Part shown: piece after piece, positions 1-9,980 of the stretch
Layout: every line of letters begins with the position of its first letter
How positions within the stretch are numbered: the stretch's first letter is position 1
Source of the DNA: Acholoe squamosa
Lineage: Eukaryota > Annelida > Polychaeta > Phyllodocida > Polynoidae
DNA length: 64,000 bases
Assembly (NCBI GenBank): GCA_949317995.1
Contig: OX439051.1
Span: 44,767,250 to 44,831,249, forward strand
Direction: 5' to 3'
Notes under the pieces: generated by a model
What the model was told of the DNA's origin: nothing
What the model saw: the letters and a program-made list of their open reading frames with translations, nothing else
The model's database searches: none
Program-made: the position numbers and the translations under genes

Positions 1-2103
1 ATACTATCAACATTAACACACCACCGTGTGGCCACAAGGCCACCCAATACATGTTCTCATCATTGGCCCATATGTACATATGTCTCAGAGAAACTTAGTA
101 AAAACAATAACACTTAACTACTTGTGATGAGAAACCTCATTCCTATTTTCCATTATTTGTTGTGACTGGCCTAACTTGTAGAGTATGTTGTATGTTAACA
201 GGAAGATCGATCCTGCCAATAGTCTGTAGGTACCAAGTTCATGTGCACCTTATAGCATGTTGCTGAGGCCATTGTTGGGGCTAGTGTTAAAGTCACATTA
301 CCCTGATTGAGGTTCATGTTGGATGTCTGTATTAATATACATAAGGTGTTAACCATGTTGGACGTGTTGTTAATGTGGGCACCTGTTGGTGGCAGGAGGG
401 GAGCACTGTCAGTGTTGCCAAAACAACACAGGATTCTGCTGGTGTAGAATCGTTGGTTTAAGGGCCAACCCAATCTGTATTGGTCGGCCATGATATCAGC
501 ACTCCAATAGTGAAACAGTTTTTAGATACCCCCGTTGGAAGCCAAGTTTGGTCCAAACTAGTATAACTATCACCCACATTTTTCTGTCATTTATACATTT
601 TCAAAATCAATTTTGTCAATTATTCTAAATAAAATTTCTTTATTTGCAGTCTTTGATAAATTATTATTAGATGACCTATAATCATCACAAAGCGTGTTTG
701 TATGATTTAGAGTGAAGAGACCACGGTTGGCCTTTGTAGAATGTGTTTTGGAGCACTGCACAGAGGGCATGGAGCCTGTTTGACAGGCACAACTTACTGT
801 TAGATGAACCAAGCGTCCTAATACCTTATGTTGGAATCCATGCACACCAGGTTGTAAAAGTCTTTGGAAAACACCTATTTTCATGATGGCTTCTTTTGTT
901 AGTTTTTAAATATTATATAAAAGACATTCTGACATATTTATAAGTGCATCACATTTTGCATTGTTTATGCATTGAGGCTGTTGCAAAACTTGTTTCTAAT
1001 TATTGAACATAACTGTGTACCGCCATTGGATCACATATGATGACTCAATAAGGCAAAACATTTCTAATTATCTCATGACATATGCAAAGAAATGTCTTAA
1101 GACACCTTTTATCAGCACTTATTTGTAGACAGATAGTGCTGTGGAGTCATTACTGTGACGTCATAGGCTGCACCAGAGAAGCCTTCTCTCTGCCCTTATG
1201 GTACTTTACATGCAGATATTTTGTGTCAGAATGTTTTTATTTAACACAAAGACTACCGATAGATATCATCATGAAAGTAGTGTTGTCTTTTCCTTCCAAT
1301 GTCAAGCGTCAGGGAGTTAGAATAGGTTTTGAGAGAGGACAATGAATGAAATGGCCGTTGTTGTAATTTGGGAAAAGCTGTACTCGTTGGTCGTGTACCT
1401 CAATATGTTTATACGATGTACGTGGTTAAGGTGTTATTGACACAGTTCTTTTTCCCACCTTTGTGGGACTAACTATGTTAAGTATTCATGCCCCTATCAT
1501 TACAATTTTGATTTTTGGCTCAGGGAAAACTGAGCCTATAGAACCGGGTCCGAAGGCCATGTTAAGACAAATAGAGGCCTGACTTTGAAGCCATTTTCAA
1601 AGGACAAAGTAGAGTAATAGGGAGAGGTAAAGTATTCAGAGCCGAAGATGTAATAAGAGAACAAAGGTGAGGCACAGAGTACTATAGTAGTTGTTGTTTT
1701 TTTGTAAAATGCCATTATTTACCTGGGGGTGAAGGTGGCCGTGTGTAGTCAGTGGTGTAATGTGTGTTTGTCCACTTCGGATCCCATAAAGAGCCATAGT
1801 GAAGTTCTAGGTGAGAGCTGGGTGAGACGCCTCCAGCGTCAGGCTTCTGTGTATCGGGTCGGGTGTGGACGAAGGTAGAGTAGAAAGCCCAGTGTGTCGG
1901 ACTTCATTTATGTATAATGTTTGTTGTATGAGTCTTTTTTTCTCTTGTGGTTTTACTCTTAGATGCAATATATTATATTTTCACTCATTATGTTATCATG
2001 TTATGAATTGGACTCTCTTGTTGCTTTTCAAGTATATGGTCTTGTCCAAAGTCAGTGCCTTCTACTGTGTGTGATGATCGGCTACTTTGTGTCGTATGTG
2101 CAA
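1..2103. other. No recognisable gene
   Basis: AT-rich sequence without a domain I recognise. Two minus-strand open frames of about 97 codons (195-491 and 591-884) show no motif, no codon signal and no splice context that I can support. I see no rRNA, tRNA or clear repeat. It may be intron or intergenic DNA upstream of the EGFR exons. Confidence 0.5.
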
Positions 2104-2378
2104 TAGTCCAGGCAATCTAGCTAATTATAAGGGGTAACCTCAAACAAATGGCAACCAAAGGTTTCTTACCACAATGCATTTCTATAAGGAATGGCCGTAA
2201 CTAAGCATTTTAGGTTAAAAATAGGGTTGCTAGGCAACATGCTAATTGGGCATAGTTTGCCAGGGAGGATTACTGGGGACTTTTAGTATGTGATTCTAGG
2301 GACCTTATAGAAATGCATTGTGGTGAGAAACCTTTGGTTGCAATTTGTTTGAGGTTGAATACTATTTTGCCTGGACTA
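2104..2378. mobile_element. Hairpin MITE, about 275 bp, TA-flanked
   Basis: The ends form an inverted repeat: tagtccaggcaa on the left and its complement ttgcctggacta on the right. A second, longer inverted stretch of about 47 bp lies further in (roughly 2,142-2,190 against 2,302-2,350), separated by a loop of about 110 bp. There is no open frame. The outer dinucleotide TA on both sides fits a TA target duplication. This is the structure of a small non-autonomous DNA transposon that folds into one hairpin. The family is not identified. Confidence 0.7.
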
Positions 2379-4213
2379 CAACGGAAGAGGTGGGTTGTGC
2401 AATGACTTGCACCACAGTGTGTGTGAGACAACTTCCTTTGTACAGTGAATTTATGAGCTCTATGCCTAGCCATGTGTCAGATTAAGGGAGTGGTCATTTT
2501 TTATCAACAGGGGGGTAGTGGGTTGGAGGGGGGGGCATAAAAAGTTCAGACCCCTTCTGACGGAGGGTGGGGGTGGGGCATAAAAAGATTTGACCCCCTC
2601 ATCTAAAAATGACTTTTTTGCTAAATAGAGGGTAAGACAGTGGGGCTAAAAGACCCTTTTAGCCCCACTGTCTAATTTTAGCAATATAGGCCACATTCTA
2701 CTATAGATAAAAGAGGGCGCAAAAAATTTCCACAGGGTCGGGGGTGGAGACAGTTGGAGAGAGTGCAAGAAAATTTGACCTTAGGGGGGAGCTTCCATGT
2801 GAAAACCCTTTTTGGCTAAAATTCCTGTGTATTATTGGTCATTGGTGGATGCACGGAAATTTTGGCCCCCCCCTCGCACCAGAGGCGCTGAGAATTTTTT
2901 GCACCTCTCTTTGATTTATAGTAGTGCGCAGGCTTTTTTGCTTAAAAGAGAGTAAATTTTTTAGCCCCCCCCCCTTAACCTGTAGTAACGACAGGCTTTT
3001 TTTCTTTTAGCAGATTTGCCCATTCATAATCAAAGGTGACCCCCCCCCCAACCCACCAGTTCACCACTCCCCACCCTACAGTGTGAAAAATGAGGGGGGG
3101 AAAAGAAGAAAGATCACTCCCCTGGGTCATACATATTAAGAGAAGACCTCTATAATTCTGTTTTCTATAATCAGAAATCCCCCTCACCAAGGATTGGAAA
3201 ATCCCTCTCACCAAGGGTCTCTTTTATGAAATTATGATGTGATGCGGCATAATTGATGGTCACTTTTAGAGAAAACCCCTCTCTCAAAGGGTCACTTTTG
3301 GCAAAATTCTCTCTCACCAAGGGTAAAGGTTGTCATGGATCCAGCCACACACACCTGTGCCAGTAGAAAATGAATCCCCCCTTCCTCTCCAACCTCCCAG
3401 CTTGGCCTCTGCAAATGGAAAGTTATTTTTTGACAATTGACACCCCATACCAGAGCACAGTCAGCTGACTCCTGAGAGTGACTGTTCCCACCCCCATATG
3501 CCTCCCCTCTTCTGGTTTCCATAGCAACTAAGATAAGCTGCTGAGTGGTCCATCCCCTTCTTCATGCCCCTTCCATGGGCTATCCTTTCTGCTTGCCTGC
3601 TCTTAGATTTACAAAATGTCTCATAAAATAGAAAAAAGTGATACATGTAAATTTTCAAAGCCACTCTCATCCTTTACGCTCCTGGCATTAGTCAAATTTC
3701 CACACTAATTTTCATAGTTATATTAAGGAATGTATTTGCTTTTTGTTGTTTATCTCCTTCTGTACACAACTTGTGAGAATGTTTGTACAAGCACAGCCTT
3801 ATCTTATCAGAGGGAAATAAGAGTCTGTCCACCTCCATCCACCCAGCGACAAAACTGCCCCCACTTTTGGGGGCAGATTCACTTGTCTGCCACCAGGATA
3901 GAAACTGGGGCTATTGGGATCTGGCTACTAGGAGTGCTGTGTTTCAGCACACCTCCTGGTGGTGGAGCTAGTAGTTTCTGCCTGTGGGCATGTATCCATA
4001 CAGCACACCCAGCGGCCAGTGGAGGAGTGACGCTGGTAGTGAGTCTATATATGTGTACCCTGTAGTATTCATGAATAAAGTAGTGGCCCGTTGAAGTGGA
4101 GGGTGTAGGCTATGATGCTATGAACTCAGTAACATTGCTAAATAGGCCTACAGTATCGCTACACATGATGCATGAATGCAGTCCTAGTAAGTCTGAGTTA
4201 TATACTTGTCCAT
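2379..4213. other. No gene; homopurine/homopyrimidine tracts
   Basis: From about 2,500 to 3,330 the sequence is full of short G or C runs, and phrases such as 'tcaccaagg' and 'ggtcactttt' recur, which suggests a degenerate local repeat. The rest (to 4,213) has small open frames without recognisable domains. Confidence 0.45.
2635..2673. repeat. Perfect 18-bp hairpin with 3-nt loop
   Basis: The arm agacagtggggctaaaag (2,635-2,652) is followed by the loop acc and an exact reverse complement at 2,656-2,673. Nothing beside it suggests a gene or a terminator. It sits in the G/C-tract region. Confidence 0.85.
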
Positions 4214-4314
4214 TGCTCACCAGCACTTCATTGGAGCATCATGCCGACCCTACAGATTTGTTATATACACTCCCAGAGGGTCGGCATGATGCTTCAATGA
4301 AGTGCTGGTGAGCA
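4214..4314. repeat. Long near-perfect palindrome, 38-bp arms
   Basis: Arms at 4,214-4,251 and 4,277-4,314 are reverse complements at 37 of 38 positions, around a 25-bp loop. The inner part contains gcatcatgcc/ggcatgatgc, the same hairpin core found in the 163-165-bp satellite elsewhere in the window. The minisatellite at 4,316 begins directly after the right arm. Confidence 0.85.
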
Positions 4315-4315
4315 G

Positions 4316-5155
4316 TCTTGCACTGTAAAAAATGTGTGTTGAAATTACACTGCCCCTCCCTACACTGTAAAAAATGTGTGTTGAAACTACACTGCCCCTC
4401 CCTACACTGTAAAAGCATGTGTAGAACTTACTGTCCCTCCCTACACTGTAAAAATGTGTATTGAAATAACACTGCCCGTCCCTACACTATAGAAAATGTG
4501 TGTTGAAATTACACTGCCCCTTTCTACACTGTTAAAACGTGTTGAACTTACTGTCCCTCCCTACACTATAAAAAATGTGTGTTGAAATTACACTGCTCCT
4601 CCCTACACTGTAAAAAATGTGTGTTGAAATTACACTGCCCCTCCCTACACTGTAAAAAATGTGTGTTGAAACTACACTGCCCCTCCCTACACTGTAAAAA
4701 CATGTGTTGAACTTACTGTCCCTCCCTACACTGTAAAAATGTGTATTGAAATAACACTGCCCATCCCTACACTATAAAAAATGTGTGTTGAAATTACACT
4801 GCCCCTCTCTACACTGTTAAACGTGTTGAACTTACTGTCCCTCCCTACACTATAAAAAATATGTGTTGAAATTACACTGCCCCCTCCCTACACTATAAAA
4901 AATGTGTGTTGAAATTACACTGCCCCTCCCTACACTGTAAAAACATGTGTTGAATTTACTGTCCATCCCTACACTGTAAAAAATGTGTGTTGAAATTACA
5001 CTGCCCCTCCCTACACTGTAAAAAATGTGTTGAAATTACACTGCCCCTCCCTACACTGTAACAATGTGTTGAATGTACTGTCCCTCCCTACACTGTAAAA
5101 AATGTGTGTTGAAATTACACTGCCCCTCCGTACACTGTAAAAACATGTGCCACTC
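4316..5155. repeat. Minisatellite, 39-42 bp unit, about 20 copies
   Basis: Units of the type 'ctacactgtaaaaaatgtg' followed by 'tgttgaaattacactgcccc' alternate with a shorter variant containing acatgtgttgaacttactgt. Copies differ by single substitutions and by A-run length. There is no coding potential. The array starts at the edge of the palindrome and ends at a satellite fragment. Confidence 0.9.
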
Positions 5156-5336
5156 CCTTTTTTTCGGTGGTGGTTTATAATTCGGACTTGTTGTATGTCT
5201 CATTGCATTCGGCACATTCGATTTACCCTATTCTATTTATCATCCTTTCATTAATACCCTCAAACCATCGCTGTAGAGGCCAAATTTATTGATAACTTTG
5301 GACACATTTGTCTGAGATGAAAATAAATGTCACCAC
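5156..5336. repeat. Fragment of the 170-bp 'ttcataattcgg' satellite
   Basis: Contains 'ttataattcggacttgt', 'tgtctcattgcattcggca' and 'cattcgatttaccctatt', which are the hallmarks of the tandem satellite at 52,830-53,800. The remainder up to the LTR is unremarkable. LTR element A is inserted at its right edge. Confidence 0.7.
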
Positions 5337-5699
5337 TGTAGGGGCCGGCATCGTTGTATATATATTAGTGCGGTTCATCCGAGAGACGTGTTCGTGTGGT
5401 GCTCGTTCCTTCTATGCCAGCTAGGTGTCGCTTTGCGATACCCCGCTGGTACAAGAGGGGGCAGCACCATGCCTCGCGTCCAGCTTCTACTAAGAAGCCG
5501 GACGAGCCGCAGAAGGGGACTGGACGTAGTCCAGTCAAGACGTCTAACTGTTAATTGCTGAAGATTGAATAAAGTCCTACCCGAGAGGTAGGGGTATCCG
5601 GGGCTTTGCCCAACCCGAACTACTCGTGTTGTGTTGGTATCTTTAGTGATAAGCGAGCCAACGAGCCACCCAACATATAAGTCGATACGAACCATTACA
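5337..5699 (+). repeat. 5' LTR of element A
   Basis: TG...CA-bounded direct repeat of 363 bp. AATAAA lies at 5,568-5,573 in an attgaataaag context and is the probable polyadenylation signal of the element. The four differences from the 3' LTR are all CpG transitions, and the 5' copy holds the CpG form each time. Confidence 0.95.
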
Positions 5700-5700
5700 C

Positions 5701-5718
5701 TGGTGCCGTGACCAGTTG
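5701..5718 (+). promoter_or_regulatory. Primer-binding site of element A
   Basis: TGGTGCCGTGACCAG starts one base after the LTR end, where LTR retroelements carry the tRNA-complementary site for minus-strand priming. Element B has the same sequence at 36,572. The leading TGG matches the complement of a tRNA CCA end. I cannot say which tRNA. Confidence 0.8.
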
Positions 5719-5862
5719 GTTCGGGGGTGGAGCGCGGCCACATTGGCCGAAAGCCTCGGGAAGCCCGATGCGGATCCCTCCAGCCCTGGGCTAGAGGGAT
5801 TCGAAGAGGATGGTTTTACATCCCAGCATCTGTTGTTAGACTGGAAACCCGGTCAACAACAA

Positions 5863-7266
5863 ATGTTCAACCCGGAGGGTGTCCAGACTGTCTTCTCGAC
5901 ACCTGGTCTAACAGACGGTGCCACCAGGAATGGAGATGGCATCGTTAGGTTGTATCCGGGTACACCCCAAATGGTGGCACCGGATACAGGACTGTTTAGG
6001 GGGGTATTAAGACCCCCAACTTTGGACTTGAGCGATTGGTCCCGAGTTATAATTAGCAGGCGCCAGCTGGGTCCTATTATACCAGCAGGCTCGGCTAGCA
6101 ACTTGGGTACCCCAATAGCACAAAGCCCTATGCAGCGTACCGCGACCCCCCCGGGAGCGATACCAGAGGGGGCAAACGGGGTAGCCCCACTAATGACATC
6201 GTCGGATCATGATAGCGACGATAGTAAAGCTGTAAAGGACCCAATGGTTCCAAAAGCAACCCCGAAGACTAAGCCTCGGGATGCCAAACCGAGGAGCTCG
6301 GAAAGGCATTACCTAGGCCTATCTTTGGATGAAGGCTTGTCTGACTCCATGTTCAACCCTGGAGGCAGCCGCAAGTCAATATACGGACGTCGGATGGGCC
6401 CCGGGTATAAAACTACTTCGGCCTATTTGAAAGCCAAGGAACAGGTAGAGCTACAGGCTAAGAGGCAGCATGAAGAATTCATGGCAGCCCAAATGAAGAT
6501 AGAAGAGGAGACGAAATCTCGGATCAGTAAACTCCGATCCGTTGAACAGGAGGCGATTCTAAAAGAATCAGACCTCAAATATCGCCTAACTTCTGTAGCC
6601 CATCGATTGGAGCGAAAGGAGAAAGACGAGATGGAAAAAGAGAAAAGATTGGCTGAGCTGGAGCTCGAAGAAACCAATAAACTCAGAGCAATCGAAAAGG
6701 CTAGAGCCGAGGAGGTTGCTAAGGCCCGGGATGTAACCAGACTACAATCCGAGTTGCATGCCATGGAGGAGAAGTTAAAGAAACTTCAGCTCCGAAAGGC
6801 GGAGACGGAAGCCAAGTTGGTCTCGGAACAAGCCGAGATCTGGAAAGAGACCAATGAATACCAGCGGTCTCAGAAGGAAAAAGGTGAAAAGTACCGTCTA
6901 TTGAAGGATACTTTTAAGCGGGAGGCAGTAGCCGCCCAGGAGGAGCGTAACCGAGCAGTTGCAGAAAACGAGAAGATTCGATCCGAGATCTTATCGGAGA
7001 ATGCACAACTAAGGGAGGAGCAGCGAAATCTCACTACAGATGTAGCTACCCTCACAATAAATAAGTCTGCTATGGAGAGTTATTTACAGGAGCAAAAGCA
7101 GGCGAATGCTCCTCCGGCGAGTAAGGATTTAATTCCGAACTCGACGTTTGTTAAACAAGGAGACCCAGTTTCCTGTTCTACACCTAAGCATCCGCAGTAC
7201 AATCCTTTTGTCAATGACAATGCAACGCGGAATGTAGATCAAGGGGGAGTTTATATCAGCTGGTAA
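5863..7266 (+). CDS. Gag N-terminal half with long coiled coil
   Basis: The frame is open from 5,716 without an ATG until 5,863, which I take as the likely start. The first part is unstructured (Gly/Pro/Ser-rich). From about 6,420 to 7,090 the product is a long charged coiled coil of Glu/Lys/Arg/Leu/Ala heptads, which is unusual for a Ty3-like gag. It ends near 'YNPFVNDNATRNV', which element B matches as 'YDPFINDNARVNV'. The frame closes at TAA 7,264-7,266, but coding similarity to element B continues in the +1 frame, so a one-base change near 7,255 separates this half from the capsid half. Whether that is a mutation or a programmed shift cannot be told from one copy. Possible role: assembly or multimerisation of the particle (inference). 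Confidence 0.75.
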   Translation: MFNPEGVQTVFSTPGLTDGATRNGDGIVRLYPGTPQMVAPDTGLFRGVLRPPTLDLSDWSRVIISRRQLGPIIPAGSASNLGTPIAQSPMQRTATPPGAIPEGANGVAPLMTSSDHDSDDSKAVKDPMVPKATPKTKPRDAKPRSSERHYLGLSLDEGLSDSMFNPGGSRKSIYGRRMGPGYKTTSAYLKAKEQVELQAKRQHEEFMAAQMKIEEETKSRISKLRSVEQEAILKESDLKYRLTSVAHRLERKEKDEMEKEKRLAELELEETNKLRAIEKARAEEVAKARDVTRLQSELHAMEEKLKKLQLRKAETEAKLVSEQAEIWKETNEYQRSQKEKGEKYRLLKDTFKREAVAAQEERNRAVAENEKIRSEILSENAQLREEQRNLTTDVATLTINKSAMESYLQEQKQANAPPASKDLIPNSTFVKQGDPVSCSTPKHPQYNPFVNDNATRNVDQGGVYISW

Positions 7267-7267
7267 T

Positions 7268-8560
7268 GACAGCAGCCAACAAGCTCCATCAAACGATGGT
7301 AGTCAACCGAACCAGCCGTCTGATGGCGGCCACCAAGGTACCCAAGGGGGGGACGGTGCTACGGGTACTGCAGGTAGCAATAGTACCTCGGGTACCGGCC
7401 CTAACCAAGGTGGTGGAGGCTATACAAACTACAGTGGTTCACAGTGGACGTATAGCCAACCGCCACCACCGCCTCCACCAGGCAACACAAGCTTTGGTGG
7501 AATGGGAGGCAATCGAACCTTGAACGAAACCAAGGCGATTGAATGGAGCAAACAACAATGCACTAGATTGATGTATGCCCATAATTCCGCCCGAAGGGTA
7601 GCCGTGATTCCCAAGGAATACGACGGTACTCGGCCATGGAAAGAGTGGTTCGAAGATTTCATCGATGTGATGAATTGTAATGGTTGGACCCCATACGAGG
7701 CCAAGCCACATCTGGTGAGATGCTTGAAAGGTGGGCCGGGTCGCATGGCTGTAGAGCAATGGCGGACTTGGTACGGTCTCGTAGGAAGTTTCGAGCAGTT
7801 AGTAGAATCTACTAGTGGACTATTATGTAACATGGTCAAGGAGGATCCGATGGTCCGCTTTAAGAAACGCACGCAGAAGCCTAACGAAGCTTTCAAAGCA
7901 TGCGGTATGGAACTCCATGCCCTGCTAAGCAAGGCCAGGCCCGGTACTGAAAACCAGGACTGGTATATGGACGATTTAATCACACAATTCGTTAAGGGTC
8001 TGAGAGACCGAGACGAGCAAATTGCTGCTAGAGATGCCTGGAAGGAAGGCATAACATTGCACGGCATATTTAATGGTATAGATATGGCCGTGAAGAAGCG
8101 AACCATGTTAGCCGGGGACATACCGAATGCCACTGGCTCGGCTCCTCTAGCATTGGTAGTTCAGCGGTCTGAGGTAGATAATACCTCGGATGACTTTGAA
8201 CTAATTGAAATCGAGCAGGAGGACGGCACCTTCTGTTCGATGCAGCTGAGGAAAAATACTTCAGGTAGGAAGTATATTCCGAGGAAGGCGTTTAGTAAAC
8301 CAAGGGATTCTAGACCGTCATCCGAGGTCAGGAGTGACCCGAAAGTTGGTGAGAAGGCAATTAAGCCTTCTGACAACGCTGATAAAGCGAAGGGTCAGTC
8401 TCCGGACATGACCAAACTTATGGAGGATATGTGTAAGAAAATTACAGATGCCCTCCAAGCCAGTCGGCAAAGACCCAGAGTGGATCGCCGGACAGTTAAG
8501 TGTTTCAGGTGCCAACGCATGGGACACTACTCATCTGAATGTACCGCTGTAAGCCGGTAA
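7268..8560 (+). CDS. Gag C-terminal half: linker, capsid, zinc knuckle
   Basis: The frame opens before 7,268 with a low-complexity Gly/Ser/Asn/Gln/Pro linker including a run of seven prolines. From about 7,590 comes a capsid-like retrotransposon-gag domain ('YDGTRPWKEWFEDF', 'PHLVRCLKGGPGRMAVEQW', 'QFVKGLRDRD'). Near the end a CCHC zinc knuckle is visible: CFRCQRMGHYSSEC, spacing C-x2-C-x4-H-x4-C, around 8,503-8,544. Capsid forms the particle shell and the knuckle binds RNA. Element B keeps the same capsid but has lost the knuckle by frame damage. TAA at 8,558-8,560 overlaps an ATG. Confidence 0.85.
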   Translation, partial: DSSQQAPSNDGSQPNQPSDGGHQGTQGGDGATGTAGSNSTSGTGPNQGGGGYTNYSGSQWTYSQPPPPPPPGNTSFGGMGGNRTLNETKAIEWSKQQCTRLMYAHNSARRVAVIPKEYDGTRPWKEWFEDFIDVMNCNGWTPYEAKPHLVRCLKGGPGRMAVEQWRTWYGLVGSFEQLVESTSGLLCNMVKEDPMVRFKKRTQKPNEAFKACGMELHALLSKARPGTENQDWYMDDLITQFVKGLRDRDEQIAARDAWKEGITLHGIFNGIDMAVKKRTMLAGDIPNATGSAPLALVVQRSEVDNTSDDFELIEIEQEDGTFCSMQLRKNTSGRKYIPRKAFSKPRDSRPSSEVRSDPKVGEKAIKPSDNADKAKGQSPDMTKLMEDMCKKITDALQASRQRPRVDRRTVKCFRCQRMGHYSSECTAVSR

Positions 8561-8637
8561 TGGCTGCCTTCTATGAAGCCGAAGATAACGGTGAAGGCGA
8601 GCAGAACGCTACGGGTTCCGCTGATGTGGAAAACTAG
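8560..8637 (+). CDS. 25-codon acidic ORF between gag and pol
   Basis: ATG at 8,560 overlaps the gag stop as TAATG; the frame gives MAAFYEAEDNGEGEQNATGS and a few more residues, then TAG at 8,635. Its acidic composition looks like a spacer that once joined gag and protease, since the main pol frame opens at 8,625. It could be a remnant of a gag-pol junction or a genuine reinitiation product. Confidence 0.35.
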   Translation: MAAFYEAEDNGEGEQNATGSADVEN

Positions 8638-9980
8638 TGGGGGTTGTATCCACGGCATTGGGTATAACCCCGGAGGGGAACGAATGCCAAAATGCTACTG
8701 GGGGTGACCCGGTGGAAGATTTCGAATCAAATTCACCTGGAGGCCGGGTGGCTGTGGGTGCGCACCCCTGCACCTTGGCCGGGGCCAGGGACCCTAGTGC
8801 TCATGTGTACCGTGGTGAACATATAGAGGCGAGTGGCCACACTGGGGGAGAGGAAGGATGGATCAAAGAATTGATTCGAGTGTGTGGGACACGCCTTCCC
8901 CCAAGTCATCCGTGTCTGGAATTTTTGAGAGGACTCGGATTGAATCTTGGTGATTCGGGAGACTTTCACCAGTTTACCAGTAACCCCTCTCCTTTAGGGG
9001 GGAGACGGTGGTATGTACCCATATCTGTGGAAGGCCGGGTAGGAGAATTCTTGGTGGATACTGGAGCCAGCCACTCCTGTGTGTCCAAAAGATTCTTCGA
9101 CTCGGTGGCCGGCAGCCATGAGAACCTCAAAACGGGGGTAAGTGCCTGCACAGCCGACGGAAGCAGTATGCATACTTTTGGTAGGACGTTTATGCCTATC
9201 CGTATAGGAGGCAAAGAATTCGTTCTTTCGCCAACTATAGCAGAGGTTAGTGATGATGGAATCCTCGGATTGGATTTTGCAAGCTTATATGGGGCCGTCT
9301 TGGATCCCAGGGATGGTATGGTGAGTATACGGAACCCGTATGGCTTGCATGTCCAATGCGTATTGAGACAGGTGTCTTCGGTTGCATCAGTGATACATAC
9401 GGTGAAGATCCCACCGGGTACCACTTGTGATGTCCTTTGTGGCGGATCGAGGGCCCAGAGGAATGAAACTGGAGTCTATGAACCCGACACGGTATATTTA
9501 TCAAGTATCGGGTTGGACTCAGTGGATACATTAGTGGCTAATGCAGCTTGGTCTGTATTACCTATCACTAACCGAAGTGGTTCGGTGGTTTACTTGAAGC
9601 GAGGCGACAGTGTGGGTGTGATGAGTTCGGTTGAACACGTCGCCGAGGCCAGGTTCAATAAACCACTAAACCCTGTTAGTAAGCATCCATTGGATGAAGA
9701 ATTTCAGAAGCTGATTGAACAATCAGATTTACAGAATACGGAGGATAAGGAATGCCTAGCGAAACTCCTACAGAAGTACGAGAGTGCTTTCGGTAGGGAA
9801 GGAGGACCGGTAGGCAGATCCGACAAGGTGTTGCACACTATAGATGTGGGCAACGAGAAACCTTTTAAAATCCCGTATCGCAGACTTCCTCTTAAGAATA
9901 AGTTAATTTGCGAACAGGAAATACAAAAACAGTTGGACCTAGGGGTCATCGTGCCGAGCTCAAGTCCCTGGTCCAGTCCT
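8625..9980 (+). CDS. pol part 1: aspartic protease and start of RT
   Basis: The frame opens after a TGA at 8,622-8,624. Protease is recognised by LVDTGASHSCVS at about 9,050 (catalytic D-T-G-A) and by GILGLDF at about 9,260, the usual second protease motif. The RT fingers begin at about 9,860 with 'PFKIPYRRLPLKNK' and 'LGVIVPSSSPWSSP'. The true frame is lost just after this, between about 9,975 and 10,000: the conserved stretch between SSPV and CVDYQKLN is shortened and RT continues in another frame. Formal translation of this frame runs on to 10,022 only as a shadow. It cleaves the element's polyproteins. Confidence 0.88.

Noticed and set aside
195..884. Two minus-strand open frames of about 97 codons
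   Set aside because: No recognisable domain, no supporting homologue in the window, and their length is expected by chance in this amount of sequence.
4316..5155. Regular repeats resembling a CRISPR array
   Set aside because: Units are directly adjacent with no unique spacers and the DNA is from an animal; it is a minisatellite.
7266..7523. 85-codon ORF starting at the TAATG junction of gag
   Set aside because: The overlapping frame encodes the Gly/Ser/Asn/Pro linker that has a counterpart in element B; this frame is its shadow.
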